A DNA stretch of 64,000 nt from Mucilaginibacter psychrotolerans (GTDB taxonomy: Bacteria > Bacteroidota > Bacteroidia > Sphingobacteriales > Sphingobacteriaceae): contig NZ_SOZE01000026.1 of assembly GCF_004519315.1 (NCBI RefSeq), positions 1 through 64,000 of the forward strand. Reading direction: 5' to 3'. How positions within the stretch are numbered: position 1 is the stretch's first letter; the number at the start of each line of letters is the position of its first letter. The notes under the pieces are model-generated. The model had not been told where the DNA came from. It worked only from the letters and a program-made list of their open reading frames with translations, and made no database searches. This document shows positions 51,467 to 59,922 of the stretch, one piece after another. A program made the translations under genes and the position numbers.

Positions 51467-54253
51467 TTAGAAGGTGTAATTGAACGCGAACGAATACGTA
51501 CTGCCCGGTTTGTAGCTGCTTTGCGGGCCATCGCCGGCATCGTAAACTTTGTTCTTGTTAAAGTCATAGTAGAAGGTGGCACGTTGATTGAAGATATCGC
51601 CGGCGTTGAATTTGATCTCGCCTTTGCTCTTCAACACTTTTATGCTCAATTGCGCATCAACCACATCTCTTGGCGCTTCCCAAACGCTTTGGTACTGGGC
51701 GCCCGCAGCTACAGAAAGTCTGCGTCCAACACGGTTATAAAGTGCATTGAAGCTCATTTTATTATCCAGGAAGGTGTGCTGCAAACCGGCGTTTATTACA
51801 TATGGTGCCTGGCCAACCAAAGGGCGTTCACTCTCTAAGAAGTTAAGACGGCCATCGGTTGGGTTTATCGCTGTAGATTTAATAACCGATAAGTTTGCGT
51901 AGGCCGATGTGTTTTTAAAGAAATTACTTGCGTTTATAAAATCAAGGGTCTTGCGTATCTCTAACTCGGCGCCATAAACATTGGCTTTATCGGAGTTGAA
52001 GTACGTAATTGTGCGGGTTGAGGCAGCATCGTCGTTATAAGCCTCGATAGCGTGGGTGAACTTTTTATAGAAACCCGATACCGAGATAATTTGGCCGGCA
52101 GAAGGATATAGCTCAAAACGGACATCAAAGTTGTTGATGCTCGCTTTTTTAAGCAGCGGGTTACCTTGCTGAAAAGCAAGCAACTCGTAATCGTAATACC
52201 TTGATGTGGCAAGCTCCCTAAACTCGGGGCGGGCCAAAGTGCGCGAGTAAGAAGCACGCAGGTTTATTTTAGAGGTAAGGGCGTAGGTTAAGTTAGCCGA
52301 TGGCAACACGTCAACATAATCTTGTTTAACATTGTCTGATGCATTTGCGGCAAGCTTCGGCGTAACTTCTACATTAAATTGTTCTACGCGGGCTCCCCAA
52401 ACCAACCTCAGTTTGCTACTCAGCTTATTATCCAGCATAGCGTAACCTGCGTTGGTTAACGAGTTGGCGTTGTATGAATCGGGCCGGCCATCAATTTCTT
52501 GCAGTTGGTACACATTAGCGTTTATCAAATCGCGGCCGAACAAAGTACTTAGCGGCCTTTGTTTGATGGCATCGGCTGTAGTGGGGTCGTTATCTCTTAT
52601 TACCGCGCCTAAAAAGCGTGCGTCGTATTCCCTGTTGCGGTACAAAGAACTAAAACCGGCTTTAAAAGTACCTTTTTGCTTAACCATTTTAACCGGCAGC
52701 GAGTAGTTCAACGCACCGTTGTAAGAGTCTTCGTTCAGCTTAGCAAATAGGGTAGCATTCTCTTTACCTAAAGAAGAAACGTTGGCCTGGAAAGGGTCGC
52801 CGCTGCCAATATTGCGCGAATAACTTGTTTTACGCTGGCCGGGCTGGTCGTTAAGTACGTTGGCGTAACTCGCCTCCCAGTTAATTTTTGAGCCTTTATC
52901 GCCTATTGGATGGTTACCTTCTAAAGTTGATTTCAGCAAGGCTTTCTGCAAAAGGTCGAAAGCGTAGTATTTCAGATCTACACCCGAGCCTGTATTGCTA
53001 CCTGTACGGTACAGAAACTGGTCGTCGTATATCCTGTTGTAAACGTTTTTAAAGGTTATTTTATTCTTACCGTAGGTGTAACCAACGTTCAGCAATGCCC
53101 CAATGTTGGTAGAGAATTTGTAGATATCATCGTTATAATGATTATCGTAATAATCGCGTTTTATATCGTTGCCGATAGTTTGCGTATTACGGTAGGTTAA
53201 GGCCAATATAGCGCCAAAACGGTTGCCGCTTTTCAGGTCTTTCACCTTGCCGATGGTAAACTGGTAATTTTGGGTTGGCAGTGCCTTGTTGCTGTAGATA
53301 TTATAGTCGGATGGCAAACTTCTTAACAAACGGATGTTGCGATCTGTAGTTAAACCGTTCACGATGCTGTTATAAGAGGAGAAGCCACTAGCCAATTGCC
53401 TGTTACCGTCATCAAAACCTAAATAATCGGTTGCGTTACGCGGGCCGCTCAGGAAATCTTTAAAGGTAGAAGCTGTGTTGTAACTGCCGCCTATGCCAAA
53501 AGAAACGAAATTCTGATCGGGCAGGTCTTTCGTAGAAATATGTATCAAACCGCCTGCGAAATCGCTTGGCTGATCTGGCGTGGCTGTTTTAGTAATGGTA
53601 AGGTTCTCTACCAGGTTTGATGGTACGATATCGAACGAGAATGCTTTCCTGTTAGGCTCGGTGCTTGGCAACGCAGCCCCATCAAGCATTGCGCTGTTAT
53701 ACCTATCGCTCAAACCACGGATAACCACGAATTTGTTATCCTGTATAGTGGCACCGCTTACGCGTTTCAACACATCGGCGGTGTTCCTATCCGGCGAGCG
53801 GCGTATAACTTCAGACGATACGCCGTCTGAGATAGAAACGCTGTTCTTTTGCTGGGCATAAAGCGCCGTTACCGACTCCTGGCGGTAGGTTGCTTTAATA
53901 ACAACCTCGTTCAGCGCCGTGCTTACCGATGGTGCCAGGGCAACATCAAGCGGGGTTGCTGCGTTGGCTTTAACTTCGATATCCGATATCGACTTGGTTT
54001 GGTAGCCTATATAACGCACCAATATGGTGTAACGGCCCGGCGCTATGCCGTTTAACGAGTATCGGCCCTCTACATCGGTAGCAACGCCTTTGGTAGTACC
54101 CTCTATGCTCACAGTTGCCCCTATGAGGGTTTCGCTGTTTTTCTGATCTATTATCTTGCCGACGATTTTACCGGTATTCTGGGCTTTAGCCGTTAGGCCT
54201 GCACATGCAAACACAAGTATCAAGCCTAGGAAATGTATAACTTTTTTCACCAT
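51467..54253 (-). CDS. TonB-dependent receptor
   Basis: 928 residues. Signal peptide to about residue 24 (LVFACAGLTAKAQ), a CarboxypepD_reg-like domain (GKIVGKIIDQKNSETLIGAT; GVATDVEGRYSLNGIAPG), a plug with VIRRSPDRNTADVLKRVSG and VIRGLSDRYNSAMLDGAALP, then a barrel ending TYSFAFNYTF. The RGLSDRY and PSTEPNRKAF plug motifs are common in receptors paired with a beta-helix-type lipoprotein. It probably imports a TonB-dependent nutrient across the outer membrane, with the adjacent lipoprotein capturing it. Confidence 0.92.
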   Translation of the reverse strand: MVKKVIHFLGLILVFACAGLTAKAQNTGKIVGKIIDQKNSETLIGATVSIEGTTKGVATDVEGRYSLNGIAPGRYTILVRYIGYQTKSISDIEVKANAATPLDVALAPSVSTALNEVVIKATYRQESVTALYAQQKNSVSISDGVSSEVIRRSPDRNTADVLKRVSGATIQDNKFVVIRGLSDRYNSAMLDGAALPSTEPNRKAFSFDIVPSNLVENLTITKTATPDQPSDFAGGLIHISTKDLPDQNFVSFGIGGSYNTASTFKDFLSGPRNATDYLGFDDGNRQLASGFSSYNSIVNGLTTDRNIRLLRSLPSDYNIYSNKALPTQNYQFTIGKVKDLKSGNRFGAILALTYRNTQTIGNDIKRDYYDNHYNDDIYKFSTNIGALLNVGYTYGKNKITFKNVYNRIYDDQFLYRTGSNTGSGVDLKYYAFDLLQKALLKSTLEGNHPIGDKGSKINWEASYANVLNDQPGQRKTSYSRNIGSGDPFQANVSSLGKENATLFAKLNEDSYNGALNYSLPVKMVKQKGTFKAGFSSLYRNREYDARFLGAVIRDNDPTTADAIKQRPLSTLFGRDLINANVYQLQEIDGRPDSYNANSLTNAGYAMLDNKLSSKLRLVWGARVEQFNVEVTPKLAANASDNVKQDYVDVLPSANLTYALTSKINLRASYSRTLARPEFRELATSRYYDYELLAFQQGNPLLKKASINNFDVRFELYPSAGQIISVSGFYKKFTHAIEAYNDDAASTRTITYFNSDKANVYGAELEIRKTLDFINASNFFKNTSAYANLSVIKSTAINPTDGRLNFLESERPLVGQAPYVINAGLQHTFLDNKMSFNALYNRVGRRLSVAAGAQYQSVWEAPRDVVDAQLSIKVLKSKGEIKFNAGDIFNQRATFYYDFNKNKVYDAGDGPQSSYKPGSTYSFAFNYTF

Positions 54254-54266
54254 TAATATTTTGATG

Positions 54267-54274
54267 CAAAGCTA
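54267..54274 (-). promoter_or_regulatory. -7 element (TAGCTTTG) of the receptor-lipoprotein operon
   Basis: Exact TAnnTTTG on the minus strand, 13 bases before the ATG at 54253. No clear -33 TTG. Confidence 0.45.
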
Positions 54275-54313
54275 TTTCACACATCTCTTCCCGACGATTT
54301 TTGGCCGTTATCA

Positions 54314-54368
54314 AACCATTATATGTTATTGTGCTTATGGTTACCAATGGTTCAATATTATAACCATT
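54314..54368. promoter_or_regulatory. AACCAT/ATGGTT half-site cluster upstream of the TonB receptor
   Basis: Four half-sites in 55 bases: AACCATT (54314), ATGGTT (54337), AATGGTT (54346) and AACCATT (54362), alternating in orientation, upstream of the -7 box. AATGGTT and AACCATT form an inverted repeat with a 9-base centre. Candidate binding region for the adjacent MarR protein. Confidence 0.45.
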
Positions 54369-54449
54369 TATACTTAAGGCATCTGCTCCAATGTTAAATT
54401 TACGCCCGTATATGCACAAACGGGGACTAAACCGAACACATTTTTGTGC

Positions 54450-54890
54450 TTAATTACCTGCTACCAGCATATCGTTAAGCTTGCCGTTTACCTTATTGAG
54501 CACCCTGATGCAATTGTACATTTCCTGCCAGGTGAGGTCCTCGGCCATCTGCTCTTCAAATACGTTGAACAGGTTGTTCATTATCCCTACGGTATCCTGC
54601 GCCTTTGCGGTAAGCGATACCAGCTTACTTCTGCGGTCTTTATGGTTTACGGTTTTATATACGTAACCTTTCTCTTCCAGGGCGGCAATAATGGCCACCA
54701 TGTTCGATTTTTCTATCAACAGCGTATCGCCAATAAATTTTTGTGTGCTGCGGCCGCCCTGGCGGCTCAATAGCAGTATTATCTGGTAGTGTTGATAAAC
54801 GTCTATCTCTTTTAAAACGGTAAATAAATACTGATGATAAGATTTATTGGCCAGCATCAACTGCAGGCTTAAGTCTTCTCCGAAATTCAT
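54450..54890 (-). CDS. MarR family transcriptional regulator
   Basis: 146 residues. The winged helix is at about 40-110: GGRSTQKFIGDTLLIEKSNM, VAIIAALEEKGYVYKTVNHK, DRRSKLVSLTAKAQD, the last being the classic wing. N- and C-terminal helices make the dimer interface. It lies upstream of the TonB-receptor/lipoprotein pair on the same strand, separated by the AACCAT cluster, so it is the prime candidate regulator of that pair. Confidence 0.88.
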   Translation of the reverse strand: MNFGEDLSLQLMLANKSYHQYLFTVLKEIDVYQHYQIILLLSRQGGRSTQKFIGDTLLIEKSNMVAIIAALEEKGYVYKTVNHKDRRSKLVSLTAKAQDTVGIMNNLFNVFEEQMAEDLTWQEMYNCIRVLNKVNGKLNDMLVAGN

Positions 54891-54991
54891 AATAAAAAGT
54901 TGAGGCCCGGGCCCCTGCGAAGAACAGGCCGACGGGCAAATTGCCGATTGCGTTAATTATTGAAGAATGGGCTTAACAGCCGGCAAGGAAA

Positions 54992-55366
54992 TCAAATAAG
55001 CAGGGTTTGCAGCTGAAGGTATTTCTGCGAAACGAGCAAGGGCGCTTTGCGGGAGAGGAAGCGCGAATAAAAATCTTTAAGCGGATACTGGCAGGCACAA
55101 AAAAACAAGCCGAATACCAGGAAAATTGCAAATATAGGGCGCAGTTTTAAATGTACCGGCGGCGAGGAAATGTGCTTTTTTTTGATGAACTCCCAACTTG
55201 CATCATGTATGCCATGATCCACAACGGGTTGAGATGATACTTTTTGTTTTACAATTAAATGTTTGGGGTGGCTTGCCCGGTAGCCATAAAGCGCAACAGC
55301 CGCAGGCAGCACGTTGATGAACAACGTTATTGCCAGGAACAGGAACGTCGAAAACGCTTTTAACAT
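54992..55366 (-). CDS. Hypothetical two-helix membrane protein
   Basis: About 124 residues from ATG 55366 (MLKAFSTFLFLAITLFINVL). Two hydrophobic segments (residues about 5-27 and 85-105, LRPIFAIFLVFGLFFCACQY) flank a polar loop with KHLIVKQKVSSQPVVDHGIH. Not recognised. Confidence 0.5.
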   Translation of the reverse strand: MLKAFSTFLFLAITLFINVLPAAVALYGYRASHPKHLIVKQKVSSQPVVDHGIHDASWEFIKKKHISSPPVHLKLRPIFAIFLVFGLFFCACQYPLKDFYSRFLSRKAPLLVSQKYLQLQTLLI

Positions 55367-55487
55367 TCGGATAGTTGATACACGGGTAACAATCAAAGTT
55401 CAGCATCCTGCAGCTCGCAATCAACAAAACTAAATTTGTTAACCAAAGCTTAATGTTAATTAAACATTGGTAAGCGGGCGCTGTGTG

Positions 55488-56711
55488 TTACCCGGCAACT
55501 TCAAGTTCCGTTTCAGCTAAGGGGTTCAAGGCCAACTCCCGCAGGCAGTCGAAGTAATCGGCAGCAAGGTCGTCCCAATTAAGGCGGCCACTATATTCAA
55601 GCCCCTTCTGTGCAAACTGTGCGGCAAGCAGGGGGTTAGCAAGCGTGAGGGAAATTTTTTCTATATAATCAGCCGCATCATAAGGCCTGCATTTAAACCC
55701 GTTGATGCCTTGCTCAATAAAATCGGCGGATCCTCCCCCATCGGCTATTACGCAGGGCAAGCCCGATGCCATGGCCTCCAGCACTACATTGCCATAGGTT
55801 TCTGATACAGAAGGGAACAGGAAAATATCTGCCGAGGCATACAGCACAGATAGCTGGCCATGGCCCACCTTACCGGTAAAAACGGCGTGGGGCATACGCG
55901 TCTTACATGCTTTCAATGCGCTGCCATCGCCGGCAATTACAAAGTTTACTACAGGGTTTTGGTTCTGCATGCCATCGTAAACCTCAAAAAGGGTTTCAAG
56001 GTTCTTTTCCCACACCAGCCGGCTGGCAAATAATACGGTAGGGTTATCGTTACAGGTAAGTTCGCGCAGGGCTTTTTTATTCCTCTTTTGCGGAGAGAAA
56101 AGACCGGCATCCATGCCGCGCTTCCATATCTGCATACGGTGGGCTTGTACGCCCATTTCTGCAAGCTCTACCTTCATGCTTTCCGATGGTACGTATATTC
56201 TATCGCACTGGTTGTAAAAAAGCTTATGCCGGGCCACTACCAGTTGCCGGGTGCTGTTTATTAAAAATGGCAGGTGCTTAAAATAATAATCTATGTAGGA
56301 GATAAAGTGCGTGTGGTAGATAGTCATTACCGGCAGGCCGTTTTGGCGCGCGTAATTTAGCCCGAAGTTACCCAGTAACGATGGCGTGGCAATGTGCACC
56401 ACATCGGGCGCAAACTTGCGCAACGCGTGTTTCATGCGGCTCTCTGCCAATACCGGCAGGGCCAGCGAATACCCCGAATTAACAAACAAGGATACATGCG
56501 GCACGCTCATGCTTTGATGGCCCTTGATGTTCTCGGGCCCTTCGCCGTATATAAACAGGAACTCGAACCGGCTATCGTCTATCCGGTCAATCAGCTGGTA
56601 CATGGTGCGTATGGCGCCATCCAGTCCTTCGGTCAATATCTCGGCAAAAAAGGCAACCCGCACCCTTGGACCGGTGTAACCCGGCGCAATAACACCCCAC
56701 TCGTTCATCAT
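55488..56711 (-). CDS. GT4 family glycosyltransferase
   Basis: 407 residues, GT-B fold. The N-terminal half begins RVRVAFFAEILTEGLDGAIR and includes IYHTHFISYIDYYFKHLPFL, typical of alpha-mannosyltransferase/SqdX-like enzymes that make glycolipids. The C-terminal half shows LFASRLVWEKNLETLFEVYD, VIAGDGSALKACK and the EX7E motif in SETYGNVVLEAMASGLPC. It probably transfers a sugar to a lipid or envelope acceptor. A 54-residue membrane protein gene lies 15 bases upstream on the same strand, and the gap holds AGGAGGGGA. Confidence 0.9.
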   Translation of the reverse strand: MMNEWGVIAPGYTGPRVRVAFFAEILTEGLDGAIRTMYQLIDRIDDSRFEFLFIYGEGPENIKGHQSMSVPHVSLFVNSGYSLALPVLAESRMKHALRKFAPDVVHIATPSLLGNFGLNYARQNGLPVMTIYHTHFISYIDYYFKHLPFLINSTRQLVVARHKLFYNQCDRIYVPSESMKVELAEMGVQAHRMQIWKRGMDAGLFSPQKRNKKALRELTCNDNPTVLFASRLVWEKNLETLFEVYDGMQNQNPVVNFVIAGDGSALKACKTRMPHAVFTGKVGHGQLSVLYASADIFLFPSVSETYGNVVLEAMASGLPCVIADGGGSADFIEQGINGFKCRPYDAADYIEKISLTLANPLLAAQFAQKGLEYSGRLNWDDLAADYFDCLRELALNPLAETELEVAG

Positions 56712-56726
56712 ATAATCCCCTCCTGT

Positions 56727-56891
56727 TCAGAACGGTACCGGCGCGCTGCGGCGCCCTTTACGCCTCATTTTGGCGCGTTGCCTTATCTCTGTTAAAGCGC
56801 TTTTATCTTTTGGCGTGCGCATGGCCACCCAAATTACGAATGCTGCTATCGCCAGCATCACCAGGTCGATTGTAGTATATCCCGCTTCCAT
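56727..56891 (-). CDS. Small membrane protein with basic tail (54 residues)
   Basis: ATG 56891 to TGA 56727 on the minus strand encodes MEAGYTTIDLVMLAIAAFVI, then WVAMRTPKDKSAL, then the Arg/Lys-rich tail KMRRKGRRSA. One membrane helix, with the basic tail expected in the cytoplasm. It probably shares a transcript with the glycosyltransferase 15 bases downstream and may anchor it. Not recognised otherwise. Confidence 0.65.
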   Translation of the reverse strand: MEAGYTTIDLVMLAIAAFVIWVAMRTPKDKSALTEIRQRAKMRRKGRRSAPVPF

Positions 56892-57090
56892 AATAGCCTT
56901 AATTTGATAATAATAAAGCTACGGGCTTAGTTTAACCGGGGTGTTAAGTTTATATTATGATACGTTCTTTATCAAAGAAGGCATGATGGCTTTGGGCATA
57001 TGGCCGCCTATGGTTATTATACTGTTGCAGGAATCTACGGGGGAAGTATTTATCCTAATCAGGGCTGGTGGGGATTTTGCCGCTGATTTT

Positions 57091-57137
57091 TGATTTATTG
57101 ATTAAGCCGGCGGGCATGCCAGGTAATCAATAAATCA
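57091..57137. repeat. Inverted repeat downstream of the sigma factor gene
   Basis: TGATTTATTGATTA, a 19-base GC-rich loop, TAATCAATAAATCA: perfect 14-bp arms about 50 bases after the sigma factor stop. No T-run; it might still end transcription or protect the mRNA 3' end. Confidence 0.5.
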
Positions 57138-57188
57138 GTACATCAAGTATCCGTTTCCCTCTATCATATCGAGGGCGGGCGGCGTGGC

Positions 57189-57758
57189 TTATCCGGCCAG
57201 GCAGTGGCGTTCGCGGGTGGCCAGGCTGTTCAACTTTTCTTTTAAGATCGCGCGTGCACGGTGCAGGGTAGTGCGCGATAACAGTTCGCTCATACCCAAA
57301 CTACTGCCAATCTCCTGGTGCGAGTAGCCCTCAATGGCGTACATGTTAAAAACCGAGCGGTAGGTTTTTGGTAATGCCTGGACCATCTTCATCAGTTCCT
57401 GCGCTTCCAGGCCGTTGGCGTTGTAGCTGCTGCTCACCGGTATGTTCTGCTCGGTAAAGTCATCAACCAAAACCATGGTTTTTGCCTTACGGTAGCGCGA
57501 TATGGCACTGTGTACCATTATACGGCGTATCCAACCTTCCAGGCTGCCTTCGCCGCGGTAGTTGTGCATGTTTTTGAACATTTTGATAAAGCCCTCCTGT
57601 AGTATATCCTGGGCTTCGTCTTTATCTTTGGCGTAGCGCATGCAAACGGCCAGCATTTTTGGCGCAAGCATTTTGTACAACTGTTCTTGTTGTTTTCTGT
57701 CGTTCTGTAAGCATCCTTCCCATAGGGCGCTCAACTTTGTGTCGGTGTTCGGTGTCAT
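57189..57758 (-). CDS. ECF-family RNA polymerase sigma factor
   Basis: 189 residues. Region 2 includes YKMLAPKMLAVCMRYAKDKD, EAQDILQEGFIKMFKNMHNY and GSLEGWIRRIMVHSAISRYR; region 4 is LPKTYRSVFNMYAIEGYSHQ, EIGSSLGMSELLSRTTLHRA. It directs polymerase to a dedicated promoter set. No anti-sigma gene is adjacent in the window: the neighbours are a small gene 300 bases downstream and a divergent FAD protein. It may therefore be controlled by expression level. Confidence 0.92.
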   Translation of the reverse strand: MTPNTDTKLSALWEGCLQNDRKQQEQLYKMLAPKMLAVCMRYAKDKDEAQDILQEGFIKMFKNMHNYRGEGSLEGWIRRIMVHSAISRYRKAKTMVLVDDFTEQNIPVSSSYNANGLEAQELMKMVQALPKTYRSVFNMYAIEGYSHQEIGSSLGMSELLSRTTLHRARAILKEKLNSLATRERHCLAG

Positions 57759-58039
57759 AGTAATATTGTAGTGATTCGGTATATGCCAAAACTCAACCAG
57801 TTTTTTATTTAATTGATTTTCAGCTAGTTAATTTTAAAAGCGATTTTCTACTGTTCGCTTCCGTACAGTTAGCGTTCTTTAGCGTACGCATATGTTTGTG
57901 TGCGTTTTAAACTAAGTAAACAACCTTACGATACATGACGTTATTGCGCTACAACAGGCTGCTTAATTTGGTTATTTAGGGTGTTTTAACGGGTTGGGGC
58001 GGGGTGAAAAAACGTGTTCGGAAGTGTACAGCTTATGAT

Positions 58040-58223
58040 TTTACCGCAGAGAACGCTGAGGAGCCGCAGAGAGGCACAGAGCCTTGCAAATTCTTTAAGG
58101 AGTTTTGTTTAGTCGCAAGCCCAACTCTTTGCAATCTCCGTTTCTGAACCGATTAAAAACCTCTAATCACTTGCACAGCTTTGTGCACCTCTGTGCCTCC
58201 TCTGTGAACTCTGTGGTTAAAAA
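58040..58223. repeat. Dispersed inverted repeat (ACCACAGAG-type)
   Basis: The left arm (TTTTACCGCAGAGAACGCTG, AGGAGCCGCAGAGAGGCACA) mirrors the right arm (TCTGTGCCTCCTCTGTGAAC, TCTGTGGTTAAAA). The internal repeated AGAGGCACAGAG / CTCTGTGCCTCC unit recurs in many bacterial genomes as I remember it. No coding capacity. Confidence 0.7.
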
Positions 58224-58266
58224 ACAAGCACCATGCAAATCACCCCCCACTGCAAGCTGAATTATT

Positions 58267-58274
58267 TACCTTTG
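58267..58274 (+). promoter_or_regulatory. -7 element (TACCTTTG) of the FAD protein gene
   Basis: Exact TAnnTTTG 32 bases before ATG 58307; a CCGGG/CCCGG hairpin follows in the predicted leader. Confidence 0.5.
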
Positions 58275-58306
58275 TAAAGTCCGGGATAAAAACCCGGCAT
58301 GGCAAC

Positions 58307-59857
58307 ATGATCAAAGAAACCGAAATTGTTTGCCCTCCGGGGCAGCACGAAGATGAAGCGGCACTAACGGCCCTTGCCTCGGCAGCCATCAACATCCCCC
58401 AACAAAGGATACAGGGGATAAAAATTCTGAAACGCTCTATAGATGCACGCGGCCGTAAGGTGCTTTACCGCATGCAGGTTGCCGTTTATATAGATGAGCC
58501 CCCGGTGCCCGAGGTTTACAACCACCAATATAAAAGTGTTAAGGATGCGCGGCAGGTCATCATCGTAGGTGCAGGTCCGGCGGGTTTGTTTGCTGCGCTG
58601 CAATGTATAGAGCAAGGCCTGAAACCCGTTATACTGGAGCGCGGCAAAGATGTAAAGCAACGCCGCCGCGATTTGGCCAACATCAACAAACAGGGCCTGG
58701 TGAATCCCGAATCGAACTATTGCTTCGGCGAGGGTGGCGCAGGCACTTACTCCGACGGGAAACTCTACACCCGCAGCACCAAACGCGGCGATGTTACCGG
58801 CGTATTGAAAACCTTTGTAGCCCATGGCGCTACTGATGATATTTTGGTTGATGCGCGCCCCCACATCGGCACCAATAAACTACCGCAGATTATCACCGCC
58901 ATGCGCGAGAGCATATTGAATGCCGGCGGCGAGGTGCTGTTTGATACCAAAGTTACCAGCCTGGTGGTGCAATTCGGCAAAATACAGGGCGTACAACTGG
59001 CCAATGGCGAAAAACTTTTGGCCGATGCGGTGATACTGGCCACCGGCCACTCCGCGCACGATGTGTTCCGGATGCTGCATGCACAAGGGATACTGATAGA
59101 AGCCAAGCCCTTTGCCCTGGGCGTACGCATAGAGCATCCACAAGAAATAATCGACCGCGCCCAGTACCACTGCGATGTTCGCGACCCGCACCTGCCGCCA
59201 TCCTATTATAACCTGGTAGAACAGGTGGAGGATCGCGGGGTATTCTCTTTCTGCATGTGCCCGGGTGGCATTATTGCCCCCTGCGCAACGGCAGCTGATG
59301 AAATAGTGGTGAACGGCTGGAGCCCGAGCAAGCGCAACAACCCTTTCGCCAACAGCGGCACGGTGGTGCAGATAAATATGGAGGATGTAAAAGGCAACAT
59401 GGCCGACCCATTCCGGATGCTGGATTTTCAGCAACGGGCCGAGCACCTGGCCTTTAAAGCCGGCGGCGGTAACCTGGTTGCCCCCGCCCAGCGCATGGTT
59501 GATTTTGTGGAACGGCGCGTATCGGCCAACCTGCCCATAAACTCTTACCTACCCGGCTGCAAAAGCACAGACCTGCTTGAAGTACTGCCCGATTGGATAC
59601 ATGCCCGCTTGCGCAAAGCCCTACCGGCCTTCGGGCGGAAGATGAAAGGTTACTACACCAACGAGGCTATACTGGTGGGGGTAGAGTCGCGCACCTCATC
59701 ACCCATCAAGGTACCCCGCGACAGGGAGACATACCAACACCCGCAAGTTGCCGGCTTGTTTCCCTGCGGCGAAGGGGCTGGATATGCCGGTGGAATTATC
59801 TCGGCCGCCATCGATGGGGTAAACTGCGCCAACGGGGTGAAAACATATCTGGGATAA
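58307..59857 (+). CDS. FAD-dependent oxidoreductase, COG2509-like
   Basis: 516 residues. An N-terminal domain of about 90 residues (RIQGIKILKRSIDARGRKVL) precedes the FAD Rossmann fold VIIVGAGPAGLFAALQCIEQ and ILERGKDVKQRRRD, followed by NYCFGEGGAGTYSDGKLYTR. This N-terminal addition and the FGEGGAGTYSDGKL motif mark the COG2509 group of FAD-utilising dehydrogenases. ATGHSAHDVF and the C-terminal FPCGEGAGYAGGIISAAIDG complete the FAD site. Cytosolic; the substrate is not established. Confidence 0.92.
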   Translation: MIKETEIVCPPGQHEDEAALTALASAAINIPQQRIQGIKILKRSIDARGRKVLYRMQVAVYIDEPPVPEVYNHQYKSVKDARQVIIVGAGPAGLFAALQCIEQGLKPVILERGKDVKQRRRDLANINKQGLVNPESNYCFGEGGAGTYSDGKLYTRSTKRGDVTGVLKTFVAHGATDDILVDARPHIGTNKLPQIITAMRESILNAGGEVLFDTKVTSLVVQFGKIQGVQLANGEKLLADAVILATGHSAHDVFRMLHAQGILIEAKPFALGVRIEHPQEIIDRAQYHCDVRDPHLPPSYYNLVEQVEDRGVFSFCMCPGGIIAPCATAADEIVVNGWSPSKRNNPFANSGTVVQINMEDVKGNMADPFRMLDFQQRAEHLAFKAGGGNLVAPAQRMVDFVERRVSANLPINSYLPGCKSTDLLEVLPDWIHARLRKALPAFGRKMKGYYTNEAILVGVESRTSSPIKVPRDRETYQHPQVAGLFPCGEGAGYAGGIISAAIDGVNCANGVKTYLG

Positions 59858-59876
59858 CCCGAAAAATCAAAGAAAA

Positions 59877-59915
59877 ACCCCGATTTTCTTCCGAAATCCT
59901 CGGGAAAATCAGGGT
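59877..59915 (-). terminator. Terminator downstream of the SGNH hydrolase gene
   Basis: Stem ACCC-GATTTTC pairs with GAAAATC-GGGT across a 15-base loop with one mismatch. On the minus strand TTTTTCTTTGATTTTT follows. It separates the SGNH gene from the convergent FAD protein gene. Confidence 0.65.
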
Positions 59916-59922
59916 AAAAATC

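Larger units (their letters stand above)
57759..58306. other. Intergenic region between divergent sigma factor and FAD protein genes
   Basis: 548 bases. Near 57759 is the sigma factor's leader with no exact -7 box. Bases 58040-58223 are a dispersed inverted repeat. The FAD protein's promoter box and a short leader hairpin (CCGGGATAAAAACCCGG, about 58282-58298) lie at the far end. No gene seen. Confidence 0.5.
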
